Positions 30,146 through 39,512 of a DNA stretch of 64,000 nucleotides are shown here, one piece after another. The DNA is from an uncultured Clostridia bacterium (GTDB lineage: Bacteria; Bacillota; Clostridia; Christensenellales; Aristaeellaceae). A program made the translations under genes and the position numbers. The notes under the pieces were generated by a model. That model had not been told where the DNA came from and searched no databases. It saw nothing but the letters and a program-made list of their open reading frames with translations. Every line of letters begins with the position of its first letter. The first letter of the stretch is position 1. The stretch covers positions 62,001 through 126,000 of the forward strand of contig CAMVEB010000009.1 in NCBI GenBank assembly GCA_947166385.1. Reading direction: 5' to 3'.

Positions 30146-31077
30146 AACGAGAACATCAACCCGGAGAGGAGCCAGGTCAGGATATGAATACATCTGCGTT
30201 AAGCAATCCAAACGCTTCGGAGCGGACGAAGAATCTGTTCCGACTGCTTCAGGAGAATTCCGGGAAGAAGATCATTCTGGGCCAGCAGGAATCGCCCAGG
30301 ACAATCTACGCGGAGAGGGAAGTCGAATGGATCCAGGCCGTGTCGGGGGAATTGCCGGCGATCCGGGGACTTGACTTTATCCATGACGATTATGACGGCG
30401 CGATGGAACGGGCCCGGCGATGGAATGACCGGGGCGGGATTGTGACGATCTGCTGGCATACGGGCATTGAGGGGAACGACTATCCATCCAGCAAGGAGGA
30501 AAACCCGGACTGGGAGGAGCTGCTGGGAAGCGATTCGGAAATCCATGACCGAATGCGCCGCCGGTGGGACCGGACGGCGGAAGCCCTGCTGCGATTACAG
30601 CAGGATGACATCCCGGTGCTGTGGAGACCGTTCCATGAATTCGACGGCCAATGGTTTTGGTGGGGAAAAGGCGGCGGGGATTATTTCAGAAAGATCTGGA
30701 AGATCATGTATCATTATTTCACGGATATCCGGGGGCTCAACAACCTGATCTGGGTATTGGGCTACGCGGATGATGTGAGGGACGGATGGGATCCTGGAGA
30801 GCGGTATTTTGACATTGCCGGATCGGACACCTACCGCGGGGAAACAGTGCACGCGGAGGCATACCGCAGGCTGAAAACCATATATCCGGATAAGATGCTG
30901 GCTTTCCATGAATGCGGGCTGATTCCGGAGATTGACGCGTTTTTTGAAGAGAACTGTGTATGGAGCTGGCTGATGCCCTGGCATACGTCCTGGCTGATGA
31001 ACAACCACCCGGCGCGCATCGCGAAGGCTTACCATGATGAACGGACGATCACGCTGGGACGCCTGGATCAGTTTTGA
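30142..31077 (+). CDS. Glycoside hydrolase family 26 (beta-mannanase-like)
   Basis: WRPFHEFDGQWFWWGKGG and GSDTYRGE/AFHECGLIPE catalytic-Glu contexts. Confidence 0.82.
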   Translation: MKREHQPGEEPGQDMNTSALSNPNASERTKNLFRLLQENSGKKIILGQQESPRTIYAEREVEWIQAVSGELPAIRGLDFIHDDYDGAMERARRWNDRGGIVTICWHTGIEGNDYPSSKEENPDWEELLGSDSEIHDRMRRRWDRTAEALLRLQQDDIPVLWRPFHEFDGQWFWWGKGGGDYFRKIWKIMYHYFTDIRGLNNLIWVLGYADDVRDGWDPGERYFDIAGSDTYRGETVHAEAYRRLKTIYPDKMLAFHECGLIPEIDAFFEENCVWSWLMPWHTSWLMNNHPARIAKAYHDERTITLGRLDQF

Positions 31078-31136
31078 AGCCCTGAAGAAAAATGAACTGG
31101 GGAATGCAAACCGGGTTTCAGGGAAACAGCTATTTC

Positions 31137-31165
31137 TTTACACCGGGCAAATCATGGCATATAAT
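31137..31165 (+). promoter_or_regulatory. Promoter cassette copy A (asparaginase)
   Basis: TTTACA-ccgggcaaatcatggca(17)-TATAAT. Confidence 0.8.
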
Positions 31166-31211
31166 CTAAAAGGATACAGAGTTGTGAGTGCAGCACACAG
31201 GGAAGGGAGCG

Positions 31212-32234
31212 ATGGCTCTGAAGAAGATTCTGATCATCCATACAGGCGGGACGATCGGCATGTTTCCGACCGAGCAGGGCTACGCGCCTTCGAAAGAAGG
31301 TTTTCACAGGGTGCTTGCGTCCATACCGGAGCTGTCGGCGCCTTCCATGCCCACATGGGACCTGATCGATATGGATCCTTTGCTGGATTCTTCCAATATC
31401 TCGGTGAACGAGTGGAACAAGATCGGATCCATGATCGCGGAGAACTATGATTCCTATGACGGCTTTGTCGTGCTGCACGGAACGGACACCATGGCGTATA
31501 CCGCCTCGGCGCTTTCCTTCATGCTGAGGAACAACGCCAAGCCGGTGATTCTGACAGGATCGCAGATTCCGCTGTGCGAAATCAGGAATGATGCCCGGGA
31601 CAATCTGCTGACTTCGCTGCTGATTGCCGCGGATGACAGAGTACATGAAGTGTGTCTGTATTTCGGCGGAAAACTGCTGCGCGGAAACCGGGCCATGAAG
31701 TATTCCGCGGATGATCTGATTGCGTTTGAATCGCCGAATTATCCGTCGCTGGCCGATGTGGGCATTGAGATCAAATACAACGCATCCGCGCTGCTCCCGC
31801 CGTGCAAGGGGAGATTCTCCCTTCAGCCGCTGGAGAACATTCCGATCGGCGTGATCAAGATCTTCCCGGGAATACAGTTTGAACTGTTTGACGCCGTGAT
31901 GACGGAAAGGCTCAAGGGGATCGTGATTGAGACATTCGGGGCTGGGAACATTCCGGGAGACGAAAAGGCGCTGCTTCCGATCATCCGGAAGGCCACCGAG
32001 AACGGAACGGTCATGGTGATCTGCTCCCAATGTCCGCACGGAACGGTTACCCTCGGAGCCTATGAAGCTTCAGCAACACTGAAAAACGCCGGCGCTGTGA
32101 GCGGTTATGATCTGACGACCGAAGCGGCCGTCGCGAAACTGTACTATCTGTTCAGCAGAGGGCTGACGAGAGAAGAGATCAAGGCGAGAATGGAACGCAG
32201 TCTGCGGGGCGAGGTGACGATGAAACACGAATGA
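31212..32234 (+). CDS. ansA: L-asparaginase (type I)
   Basis: LIIHTGGTIGM, VVLHGTDTMAYTASALSFM, LTGSQIP, RDNLLTSL. Confidence 0.88.
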   Translation: MALKKILIIHTGGTIGMFPTEQGYAPSKEGFHRVLASIPELSAPSMPTWDLIDMDPLLDSSNISVNEWNKIGSMIAENYDSYDGFVVLHGTDTMAYTASALSFMLRNNAKPVILTGSQIPLCEIRNDARDNLLTSLLIAADDRVHEVCLYFGGKLLRGNRAMKYSADDLIAFESPNYPSLADVGIEIKYNASALLPPCKGRFSLQPLENIPIGVIKIFPGIQFELFDAVMTERLKGIVIETFGAGNIPGDEKALLPIIRKATENGTVMVICSQCPHGTVTLGAYEASATLKNAGAVSGYDLTTEAAVAKLYYLFSRGLTREEIKARMERSLRGEVTMKHE

Positions 32235-32293
32235 ACGGGACGAAACAAGACAGGCAGAAATGGAAAAATTACACATAATAAGGAGAGAAGAAC

Positions 32294-32923
32294 ATGAACG
32301 AGAACATCACCAAACGGAACGGTCTGCTGAGCCAGACCGTGATCAAGGGACTGCAGTCCAGGAACATGACGGGATACTATGCCGAGAACAGGGAAGAGGC
32401 GCTGAAGATCGCGCTGAGCCTGATCCCGGAGGGAAGCTCGGTTACGATGGGCGGCGCGATGAGTGCGCATGAGATCGGGCTTGTGGAGGCCATCAGGAAC
32501 GGCAAGTACAATTTTATCGACCGGGACGCGTATGCGGATAAACGGGCAGCGATGCTGGCAGCCTATGACGCGGATGTCTTCCTGTCCAGTGCCAACGCGA
32601 TGACGCAGGATGGCATTCTGGTAAACATCGACGGAAACGCCAACCGGGTTTCCGCGATTGCCCAGGGACCGAAGAAAGTGGTCTTTATCGTCGGGATGAA
32701 CAAGGTGTGCGATGACCTGGACGGGGCGATGAAGCGGGCCAGGAACGTGGCGGCGCCGATCAACGCCCAGCGGTTCGGGCTGACCACGCCCTGCACGAAG
32801 ACCGGCGCCTGCATGGACTGCAAATCGCCGGACACGATCTGCTGTCAGTTCCTGATTACCCGGTATTCCCGGCACGCGGGGCGGATTCATGTGATTCTGG
32901 TGAATGATAATCTGGGGTTCTGA
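32294..32923 (+). CDS. LUD-domain (lactate utilisation/LutC-like) protein
   Basis: GSSVTMGGAMSAHEIGL, DVFLSSANAMTQDGILVNIDGNANRVSAIAQGPKKVVFIVGMNKV, C-terminal cysteines. Confidence 0.85.
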   Translation: MNENITKRNGLLSQTVIKGLQSRNMTGYYAENREEALKIALSLIPEGSSVTMGGAMSAHEIGLVEAIRNGKYNFIDRDAYADKRAAMLAAYDADVFLSSANAMTQDGILVNIDGNANRVSAIAQGPKKVVFIVGMNKVCDDLDGAMKRARNVAAPINAQRFGLTTPCTKTGACMDCKSPDTICCQFLITRYSRHAGRIHVILVNDNLGF

Positions 32924-33020
32924 GGATCCCGACGATGCAATCAGATATCCGGAGGATCCCGCAGAGTTCAAGAAGACCGGAATCATGCCGCCTGGGATCT
33001 TTCATAGAGGAACACATCTA

Positions 33021-34139
33021 TCAGGAGAGAGTATTCCGATACTTATCTTCCAGGGGGGCTACTGCTTCCCTGATTTCTTCTGCGATCCGCCGGCAGACAG
33101 GTACGGGAATCCCGGCGGACTTTCCGACCGCAATCAGATCATTCATTCCGGGGTTCCGACTGTTTCCATCCACGGGCAGAGTGTGTTCCCCATACCAGGT
33201 ATTGCTCCAGGTCAGATCATAGGCGGGAGATGGATGCCAACAGTCGTTTGACGGATCATAAATCCAGCTGAAGTTTTTCAGATGGTCATCCCGGTTATGG
33301 CCAAACACATTGAAACACATGCGTCTGTACATCTGATGCAGATCTTCTTTATTGGAACGGGATAAGATACCGGTCAGTTTCATCAATGTGCGGTAATCTG
33401 TTGTTCCGGTTCGCCAGTCGGCTTCCAGGATCGCCGCGGCAGTCAATACGTGGTGCCGTATGAACTGATCATTCCTCAGCTCGCGATCAAAACGGCGGAC
33501 AGCGAAATATCCACCGCACCGGCGTGAAGGAATCAGCTTTGTTTCCGGAACCGTAATTCCGCATACAGCCGCGCAATCCATGTATTCCTTTTCCATGATG
33601 CCGACATCTGTCATTTCCCGAGAGGAAGGAAATTTGACGATCCATTCGTCCGTCATGATTTTTGGCCGCGCACCGCCGCTGCTGCCGCCCAGGGAGAACA
33701 GATCATCCGGATTGTTGATGCTTTCGTGCCGGAGAATCGCGGCGCATCGCTCACAAAGGATATCAAGATCACCCGGGCGGGTTTCTTTTGCAAGCTGCCA
33801 TGCCGGATGGTAACACAGGGCGCCCATCCCGGAATCGCCGACGATCAGAAGACGCTCCAACTCTGAGACGTTTCCCGGCTGCCTGTGGTTCTGCAGGAGC
33901 ATCCTGTCTACCAGCAGACGGCCCCAGGAATCCGGCAGACTGTCGGCAAAAACACCCCAAAGACCACCGAAGGTCTGCCTGGCCGGGATAAAAACATTCT
34001 TTTCAAGAGGCAGGGAAAACGGGCTGATCGGGAATCCGTCCTGCAGCCAGCCTTCATCATAGGCAAACGCGGTCCGGTGCGACGGATCTTCCGCCAGCGT
34101 ACCGACAAGGCGCCCGTTCAACAGCACTTCAGCTTTCAC
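33021..34139 (-). CDS. hipA: HipA family toxin kinase
   Basis: VKAEVLLNGRLVGTL, LGGSSGGARPK, FNVFGHNRDDHLKNFSWIYD, SPAYDLTW; GTG start overlaps HTH gene. Confidence 0.88.
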   Translation of the reverse strand: MKAEVLLNGRLVGTLAEDPSHRTAFAYDEGWLQDGFPISPFSLPLEKNVFIPARQTFGGLWGVFADSLPDSWGRLLVDRMLLQNHRQPGNVSELERLLIVGDSGMGALCYHPAWQLAKETRPGDLDILCERCAAILRHESINNPDDLFSLGGSSGGARPKIMTDEWIVKFPSSREMTDVGIMEKEYMDCAAVCGITVPETKLIPSRRCGGYFAVRRFDRELRNDQFIRHHVLTAAAILEADWRTGTTDYRTLMKLTGILSRSNKEDLHQMYRRMCFNVFGHNRDDHLKNFSWIYDPSNDCWHPSPAYDLTWSNTWYGEHTLPVDGNSRNPGMNDLIAVGKSAGIPVPVCRRIAEEIREAVAPLEDKYRNTLS

Positions 34140-34401
34140 GGAGGACCTCCTCAATACTACGATAAGGCACATTGGAAAACAGGGAGCGGAGCTCCTCCTC
34201 GCAGTTCAGGGCGACTGCCAGTTTGGTCAGCGACAGGAGGGAAATCTGGCCGCTGGTTTCAAAACGTTTGATACTTCCGAAGCTGACATTACTTCTGACA
34301 CTGAGCTGCTGTTGGGTCATTCCACGCCGCTTGCGAATCTTTTTCAGCCTTTCCGCCAATGCCTTATCAATCTCTTCCGGTGTTTCCCAGACAAATCCCA
34401 T
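34129..34401 (-). CDS. hipB: XRE-family antitoxin HipB-like
   Basis: LKKIRKRRGMTQQQLSVRSNVSFGSIKRFETSGQISLLSLTKLAVAL; overlaps hipA. Confidence 0.82.
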   Translation of the reverse strand: MGFVWETPEEIDKALAERLKKIRKRRGMTQQQLSVRSNVSFGSIKRFETSGQISLLSLTKLAVALNCEEELRSLFSNVPYRSIEEVLRES

Positions 34402-34453
34402 GCATGCCTCCGTGGATCATATTTGATCTATTTTGGATAAAAACAATTAAAAA

Positions 34454-34469
34454 GGATAATATATTATCC
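34454..34469. promoter_or_regulatory. 16-bp perfect palindrome upstream of hipB (operator candidate)
   Basis: GGATAATATATTATCC. Confidence 0.6.
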
Positions 34470-34546
34470 ATCATGATCTTAACACAGGATAGCGGGAATG
34501 TAAACCGGTTTTCAGGGATATATTTGTTCAGGAAAATAACTATTTC

Positions 34547-34575
34547 TTTACGTCGGGTAAATCATGACATATAAT
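34547..34575 (+). promoter_or_regulatory. Promoter cassette copy B (rhomboid)
   Basis: TTTACG-tcgggtaaatcatgaca(17)-TATAAT. Confidence 0.75.
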
Positions 34576-34622
34576 CAGGAAGGATACGGAGCTGTGAGTG
34601 CAGTAACCAGGGAAGGGGAACG

Positions 34623-34670
34623 ATGGCTCTGAAGAAGATTCTGATGTACGAAGACGGGAAAATGAACGGC
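34623..34670 (+). pseudogene. Chimeric scrap: first 21 nt of ansA fused to 27 nt of the 29423 gene
   Basis: ATGGCTCTGAAGAAGATTCTG = 31212-31232; ATGTACGAAGACGGGAAAATGAACGGC = 29753-29779. Confidence 0.8.
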
Positions 34671-34677
34671 GAAAAGA

Positions 34678-35277
34678 ATGGTGAAACGGATGAAAAAGAA
34701 ACTGAGAATTACTTTTAATTCCCCACTGGTGCTGGGATTTGCCCTGGCGTGCGCCGCGGCGGCGCTGGCTGGAACAATCACGGGAGAATCAAGCACCGCT
34801 TTGCTGTTTTCCACATATGGGACATCCATGACAGATCCGCTGATGTACCTGAGGCTGTTTACCCATGTTCTTGGCCATGCCGGATGGGCGCACCTGGTAG
34901 GCAACATGGCTTATATTCTTTTGCTGGGCCCCGCGCTGGAAGAGAAATACGGGTGGAAAAACCTGCTGATTGTTATTCTGGTGACGGCCCTGATTACGGG
35001 AATTATTCACAATCTGCTGTTTCCCAGAACGATTCTGCTCGGCGCCAGCGGTGTGGTTTTCGCATTTATATTGCTGACATCCTTCACAGAATTCAAAGAA
35101 GGGGAGATTCCATTAACATTTATCCTGGTTGCTTTGATCTATCTGGGGCAGCAGATCTGGGACGGCATCACTGTCAAGGACAATGTATCCAATCTGTCGC
35201 ATATTATCGGCGGACTGGTCGGCGGCGGAGCCGGGTATCTGTTCAACAGGACGAAACATGACACGCGGAAATGGTGA
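34678..35277 (+). CDS. Rhomboid family intramembrane serine protease
   Basis: HAGWAHLVGNMAYILLLGPALEEKYG, LLGASGVVFAF, SHIIGGLVGG. Confidence 0.88.
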   Translation: MVKRMKKKLRITFNSPLVLGFALACAAAALAGTITGESSTALLFSTYGTSMTDPLMYLRLFTHVLGHAGWAHLVGNMAYILLLGPALEEKYGWKNLLIVILVTALITGIIHNLLFPRTILLGASGVVFAFILLTSFTEFKEGEIPLTFILVALIYLGQQIWDGITVKDNVSNLSHIIGGLVGGGAGYLFNRTKHDTRKW

Positions 35278-35306
35278 CGATCATTCATGAAAGCGGAGGA
35301 GAAGGA

Positions 35307-35828
35307 ATGATGGATACACTGGAAGCGGGGAAGAATTATCCGAACGTACAGAATTATCAGACTGTCGCCGGACTGAGCCATGTCGCGATCCGCACACGCG
35401 AAATCATGGACAGCGTTCGGTTTTATACAGAAGTTCTCGGCTTACGGGAAGCATTCCGCATGCACAGAGAGGATGGGACGCTGGCAACAGTATATCTGTA
35501 TATTGCACCGGGTCAGTATCTGGAATTATTTGACAATGGGATTCGGGAGGGGATTACAGGTCCAGATGTGATCGGGATTAATCACCTCTGCCTGATGACC
35601 AGGGATATTCAGCGTTCCTATGAAGCAATCAGAAATGCCGGCGGACCCTTGGATACGGAGATCAAAAGAGGGAAATCAAAGTGCTGGATGTTCTGGACGC
35701 ATGATCCGGACGGAACCCGGATTGAGATCATGGAAATGTGTCCGGAATCACTGCAGGCGCAGGCGGATGATCGATTTATGAAGGAAAAGGATGAAGAGTC
35801 ATCTGTGATGTTCAATGATGAAAGATAA
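35307..35828 (+). CDS. VOC/glyoxalase family protein
   Basis: SHVAIRTREIMDSVRFYTEVLGL...DPDGTRIEIMEM. Confidence 0.85.
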   Translation: MMDTLEAGKNYPNVQNYQTVAGLSHVAIRTREIMDSVRFYTEVLGLREAFRMHREDGTLATVYLYIAPGQYLELFDNGIREGITGPDVIGINHLCLMTRDIQRSYEAIRNAGGPLDTEIKRGKSKCWMFWTHDPDGTRIEIMEMCPESLQAQADDRFMKEKDEESSVMFNDER

Positions 35829-36297
35829 GAACGGAATTGTGAAGTTGGCAGTGATGTCTGACAGCCACGGGATGCTGCGGCGGGAAGTTGTGGCGGAAAT
35901 TCAGGACTGCACGCATATCCTGCACGCGGGAGACATTGTGAAGGAAACGGATCTGGATGAGCTGCGGCTGTATGGAAATATCTACGCCGTACGGGGGAAC
36001 AATGACCTGTGGCAGGAAGGACTCCGGGAACTGGCTGGCGTCCTGCGGTTTGAGATCGCCAGGGTGAAATTCCTGATGGTGCATGACCGCTACGATGTAC
36101 CGCGGAATCTGGAGGGGATCCAGGTAGTGATCTACGGGCACAGCCACCGATACAGCGAGGAATGGATTGACGGGAGGCTGTGGCTGAATCCAGGCAGCTG
36201 CGGATGGGCCCGGTTCGGCGGGGATGTGACCATCGCGAAAATGCGATTATCAGACGGGAAGATTCTGGGCGTCGAGCGGATTGACTTCCCAGGATGA
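35815..36297 (+). CDS. YfcE/MJ0936-type metallophosphodiesterase
   Basis: VMSDSHGMLRREV, HAGDIV, VRGNND, VIYGHSHRYSEE, LNPGSCG. Confidence 0.88.
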   Translation: MMKDKNGIVKLAVMSDSHGMLRREVVAEIQDCTHILHAGDIVKETDLDELRLYGNIYAVRGNNDLWQEGLRELAGVLRFEIARVKFLMVHDRYDVPRNLEGIQVVIYGHSHRYSEEWIDGRLWLNPGSCGWARFGGDVTIAKMRLSDGKILGVERIDFPG

Positions 36298-36322
36298 GTG
36301 AATATGTCAGGAGAAGTGAGAC

Positions 36323-36883
36323 ATGAAATATCAGGGCATCCGAAAAATCCTGGAGGGGAAATTCATTACCCGGTATGATGTGGATTATGTGACGGCAGAG
36401 GGGAACCCGAAAACCTATGAGATCATCAGCCGGAACAAAGATATCCGGACGCTGGAGGAGCTGCAGAACCGGAAAGCAGACTCGGTCGTCATGATCCTGA
36501 CAGACGAAAAAAAGGAGCGCATACTCGTCAACCGGGAATTCCGCATGGCGATGGGCCAGTGGATCTACAATTTTCCAGCGGGGCTGATTGATCCGGGAGA
36601 GGCACCGGAGGAGAGCGCCAGGCGGGAACTGTGGGAGGAGACCGGGCTGAATCTTGTCCAGATTACGGAGATGCTGGACAACAGCTACAGCGCCGTCGGA
36701 TTTGCGAACGAGCGGAATATCTGTGTCTTCGGCATTGCGGACGGAGAATTCAGGAAGAGCACTTCTGACGCGGAAGAGATTATTCCGGGATGGTACACGA
36801 AAGCAGAGATGAAAGAGCTCCTGCGGACGGAGGCTTTTGCGGCCAGAACGCAGGCGTACTGCTACGCGTGGGCGAACAGTTAG
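36323..36883 (+). CDS. NUDIX hydrolase (ADP-ribose pyrophosphatase-like)
   Basis: AGLIDPGEAPEESARRELWEETGL Nudix box. Confidence 0.88.
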   Translation: MKYQGIRKILEGKFITRYDVDYVTAEGNPKTYEIISRNKDIRTLEELQNRKADSVVMILTDEKKERILVNREFRMAMGQWIYNFPAGLIDPGEAPEESARRELWEETGLNLVQITEMLDNSYSAVGFANERNICVFGIADGEFRKSTSDAEEIIPGWYTKAEMKELLRTEAFAARTQAYCYAWANS

Positions 36884-36970
36884 AAGGCTGGAAGAACACC
36901 AGGATGATTTGAGTTGGGTTTAGAATTGAATGATATGATCCTAATCAATGAAGAAAAAGAAATCCATGGC

Positions 36971-38605
36971 TTACATTGCACCATGCCGGGTTAAAACAAC
37001 CCAGATGGTGCGATGCAAAATCTGCAAATCAAGCTTGAGGGACCAGTTTTCAATATATTCCCGATCCAGCTGTACTACTTTCTCAAAATCCTTGATGGTA
37101 CTGCGGCCGCTGACCTGCCAGAGACCTGTCAGGCCAGGCTTGGTAGACATCCGAGCCCGATAGGCCGGCTTATAATGCGTCCATTCATCCACGGTCGGCG
37201 GACGAGTACCGACAAGGCTCATATCGCCTTTTAAAATGTTAAAAAACTGCGGGAATTCATCCAGAGAAAGATCGCGAATCCAGCCGCCAATGCCCTTGCT
37301 CCAGGATCCGTCTTTCCGCTGTTTCATCCCGATGATGCGGGGATCATGCTCCATTTTGAACATCAAATTGTCCTGCCCGCTTGCCTGAAGCGCTTTTTTG
37401 CGCGCCTCGGCATCCGGATACATGCTGCGGAATTTATACATCTTGAACTTGCGTCCGTTTTCCCCAATCCGTGTCTGATGGAAGAAAATCGGGCCGGGAG
37501 AAGCGATATAGATCAGAGGACCGACAAAAATAGTGATAATCAGCGTGGCCAGGCAACCGAAGAAACCGAAGAAGATATCCATCAGGCGCTTCAGGAACAA
37601 ATCACGACCGGAGATATATCCCAAACTGGCCGTAATGGTCGCCTGACCGCAGATCCATTCAATATTCTTATGCCGGGCGATGATTTTATCAATGTCGTTC
37701 AGGGCCATATGCACCGTAATGCCCATGCTCATGATCTGGTTAATCAGATCCATGGGAATGACACTGGGCACATCGATAAAGATTTCATCCACCCAGTTCT
37801 TCACCAGATAATTAAGGAGGTCCTTCCGGCTCGCGACAATTTCCAGACCTGTTACTTCCGTAGAGCCCATTTTGATATGCTCGAGCGCTTTCTGCCCTTC
37901 TTCCGGAGAATCCTTCTCATTCAGCAACGCCACACCGACGAAGCGATAGGAACTGTAGTTATGGTTAATGAGGGAGGAAACCACCTCGTGAATCCTATCG
38001 ACACCAGCGACCACCAGAAGGCCGGTATGATTTTTGAGATGCAGTCTCTTTTGCAGATGACTCTTCCAGGTGCAGCGAATCGTAAAAGACAGAACGATAT
38101 AAATCAGTACGGTGATAAAGAACATATAAGGGGTATCACTCGCATTTGCCTGTGACAGAATCAGGAAGGCGCCGAAAATCAACGCTATGTAAACAGTCTG
38201 ATTCAGCAGCTTGGTCAATTCATGGTACGAATCGCGACGAATGACTCCATGATAAACGTCCATTACAACCATGACTGTCAGATCCACAAAAGGGACGAAA
38301 ATGATGCATCCCCAGAACAAACGGCGATTGATCATTTCACTGATATCGAAATGGAGAAAACAGGAAATCAACAGAGAAATCTCCAAAGCCAACATATCGA
38401 AGGCCATGAAATCCATATGCTGAGACCAACCCCGTGTTTTCTGTTTGTACATGGTTTGTTCTTCATCTTCTTTCGATGTTACAAATTTATTACGCGGCGC
38501 GGCAGGCTCGTTCGCATCGTCTTTGGTGACATCTGGCAGGCCGCATGGAAACCATGAACCCATTAAACTTGAAGCAGTATACCACATTGATGAGGAAAAA
38601 TCCAT
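36971..38605 (-). CDS. Exopolysaccharide biosynthesis polyprenyl glycosylphosphotransferase (WbaP/CpsE-like); true start may be internal (e.g. MYKQKTRGW)
   Basis: N-terminal TM bundle; LKRLMDIFFGFFGC; LSLDEFPQFFNILKGDMSLVGTRPPTVDE; RMSTKPGLTGLWQVSGRS. Confidence 0.88.
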   Translation of the reverse strand: MDFSSSMWYTASSLMGSWFPCGLPDVTKDDANEPAAPRNKFVTSKEDEEQTMYKQKTRGWSQHMDFMAFDMLALEISLLISCFLHFDISEMINRRLFWGCIIFVPFVDLTVMVVMDVYHGVIRRDSYHELTKLLNQTVYIALIFGAFLILSQANASDTPYMFFITVLIYIVLSFTIRCTWKSHLQKRLHLKNHTGLLVVAGVDRIHEVVSSLINHNYSSYRFVGVALLNEKDSPEEGQKALEHIKMGSTEVTGLEIVASRKDLLNYLVKNWVDEIFIDVPSVIPMDLINQIMSMGITVHMALNDIDKIIARHKNIEWICGQATITASLGYISGRDLFLKRLMDIFFGFFGCLATLIITIFVGPLIYIASPGPIFFHQTRIGENGRKFKMYKFRSMYPDAEARKKALQASGQDNLMFKMEHDPRIIGMKQRKDGSWSKGIGGWIRDLSLDEFPQFFNILKGDMSLVGTRPPTVDEWTHYKPAYRARMSTKPGLTGLWQVSGRSTIKDFEKVVQLDREYIENWSLKLDLQILHRTIWVVLTRHGAM

Positions 38606-38708
38606 ATTACGATTTATCTAAACAAAAAATAAACAAAAATGCAATAAAATAACAAAAATGAAATTACTGTACCCTATAAAATGATGTGTGTTGACAAGGA
38701 ATTTTTGC

Positions 38709-39050
38709 AGTAGCAGTTTTGGAATAAGGGGTTTCTTTTCAGCAAATGATTGCTTTAGTCGTTGCAGATAGTCTGGCTGCCCACCGTCATACTTGGAAAG
38801 CGCACCAAGGGATTTTATTCTTTGTGATTGACACTTTTCCCATTGGTATTTACGACACGATAGGTTTTATCAACTCGCAATCGTTCGATTTGATTCATAC
38901 TTCTCTATTGTCATTCAAATCATCTCGAAATAATGTTGGTACGTACTGATTTATCGTATCATAACGGCATAAAAAAGGAAAAGTTAAAGTTTTCCCTTGC
39001 TTTCAGACCTCTTTCTTTCTGATTATTCACATTAATGTGGCAAAGTTGGG
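38709..39050 (-). mobile_element. Truncated, decayed 5' end of an IS1634-family element (inverted relative to the full copy at 61 kb)
   Basis: Reverse complement aligns with 60975-61335 incl. GTATCATAACGGCATAAAAAA, transposase start ATGACAATAGAGAAGTATGAATCAAAT (start at 38914) and IR GTGGCAAAGTTGGG; in-frame stop early in ORF. Confidence 0.85.
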
Positions 39051-39093
39051 AGAGACAGAAAAAATCTTTCAGGTGATCAAAAAAACGATTTAC

Positions 39094-39125
39094 CTATGGA
39101 ATCGAGCATATTATTGTGGTATAAT
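39094..39125 (+). promoter_or_regulatory. Candidate EPS-operon promoter 1 (CTATGGAA-N18-TATAAT)
   Basis: Same bipartite element with identical spacing at 41940-41971. Confidence 0.55.
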
Positions 39126-39512
39126 AATCGTTGAATTTGTTTTTCCTGCTTTTTGTTGATGCTTTTTTCTTCCACAATATATGGTGTACGGCATTTTCTC
39201 CAGGGAATCGCGTCGGAGAATGTTTCAGCCGCATGAATCCATCGAATGGGGGGATCGGCATTTCGCAACCGCCCGGTGATAATGCGGTGTTGAAACCGCC
39301 GGGACGGGCGCGGAGCGAGTCGATAAAAAGAGAAAAGAAAACCCTGGTAAAACGATATGGAGTTTCATTGATTCGTACAGCGTGAAGGAGCGCCTCGCGC
39401 AGAAAAGCACAGCTCGACTTTTCCAGTGTTTTTCGGAAAATATCCTAAAAGAGCGGAACGGCGCCGGGGCTCGACCCCGTCAGCGTCTTTCCCGGAAAGG
39501 CGGAAAACCGGT

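Noticed and set aside
38746-38949. 67-aa plus-strand ORF
   Set aside because: Lies on the reverse strand of the IS1634-family remnant; not a real gene.
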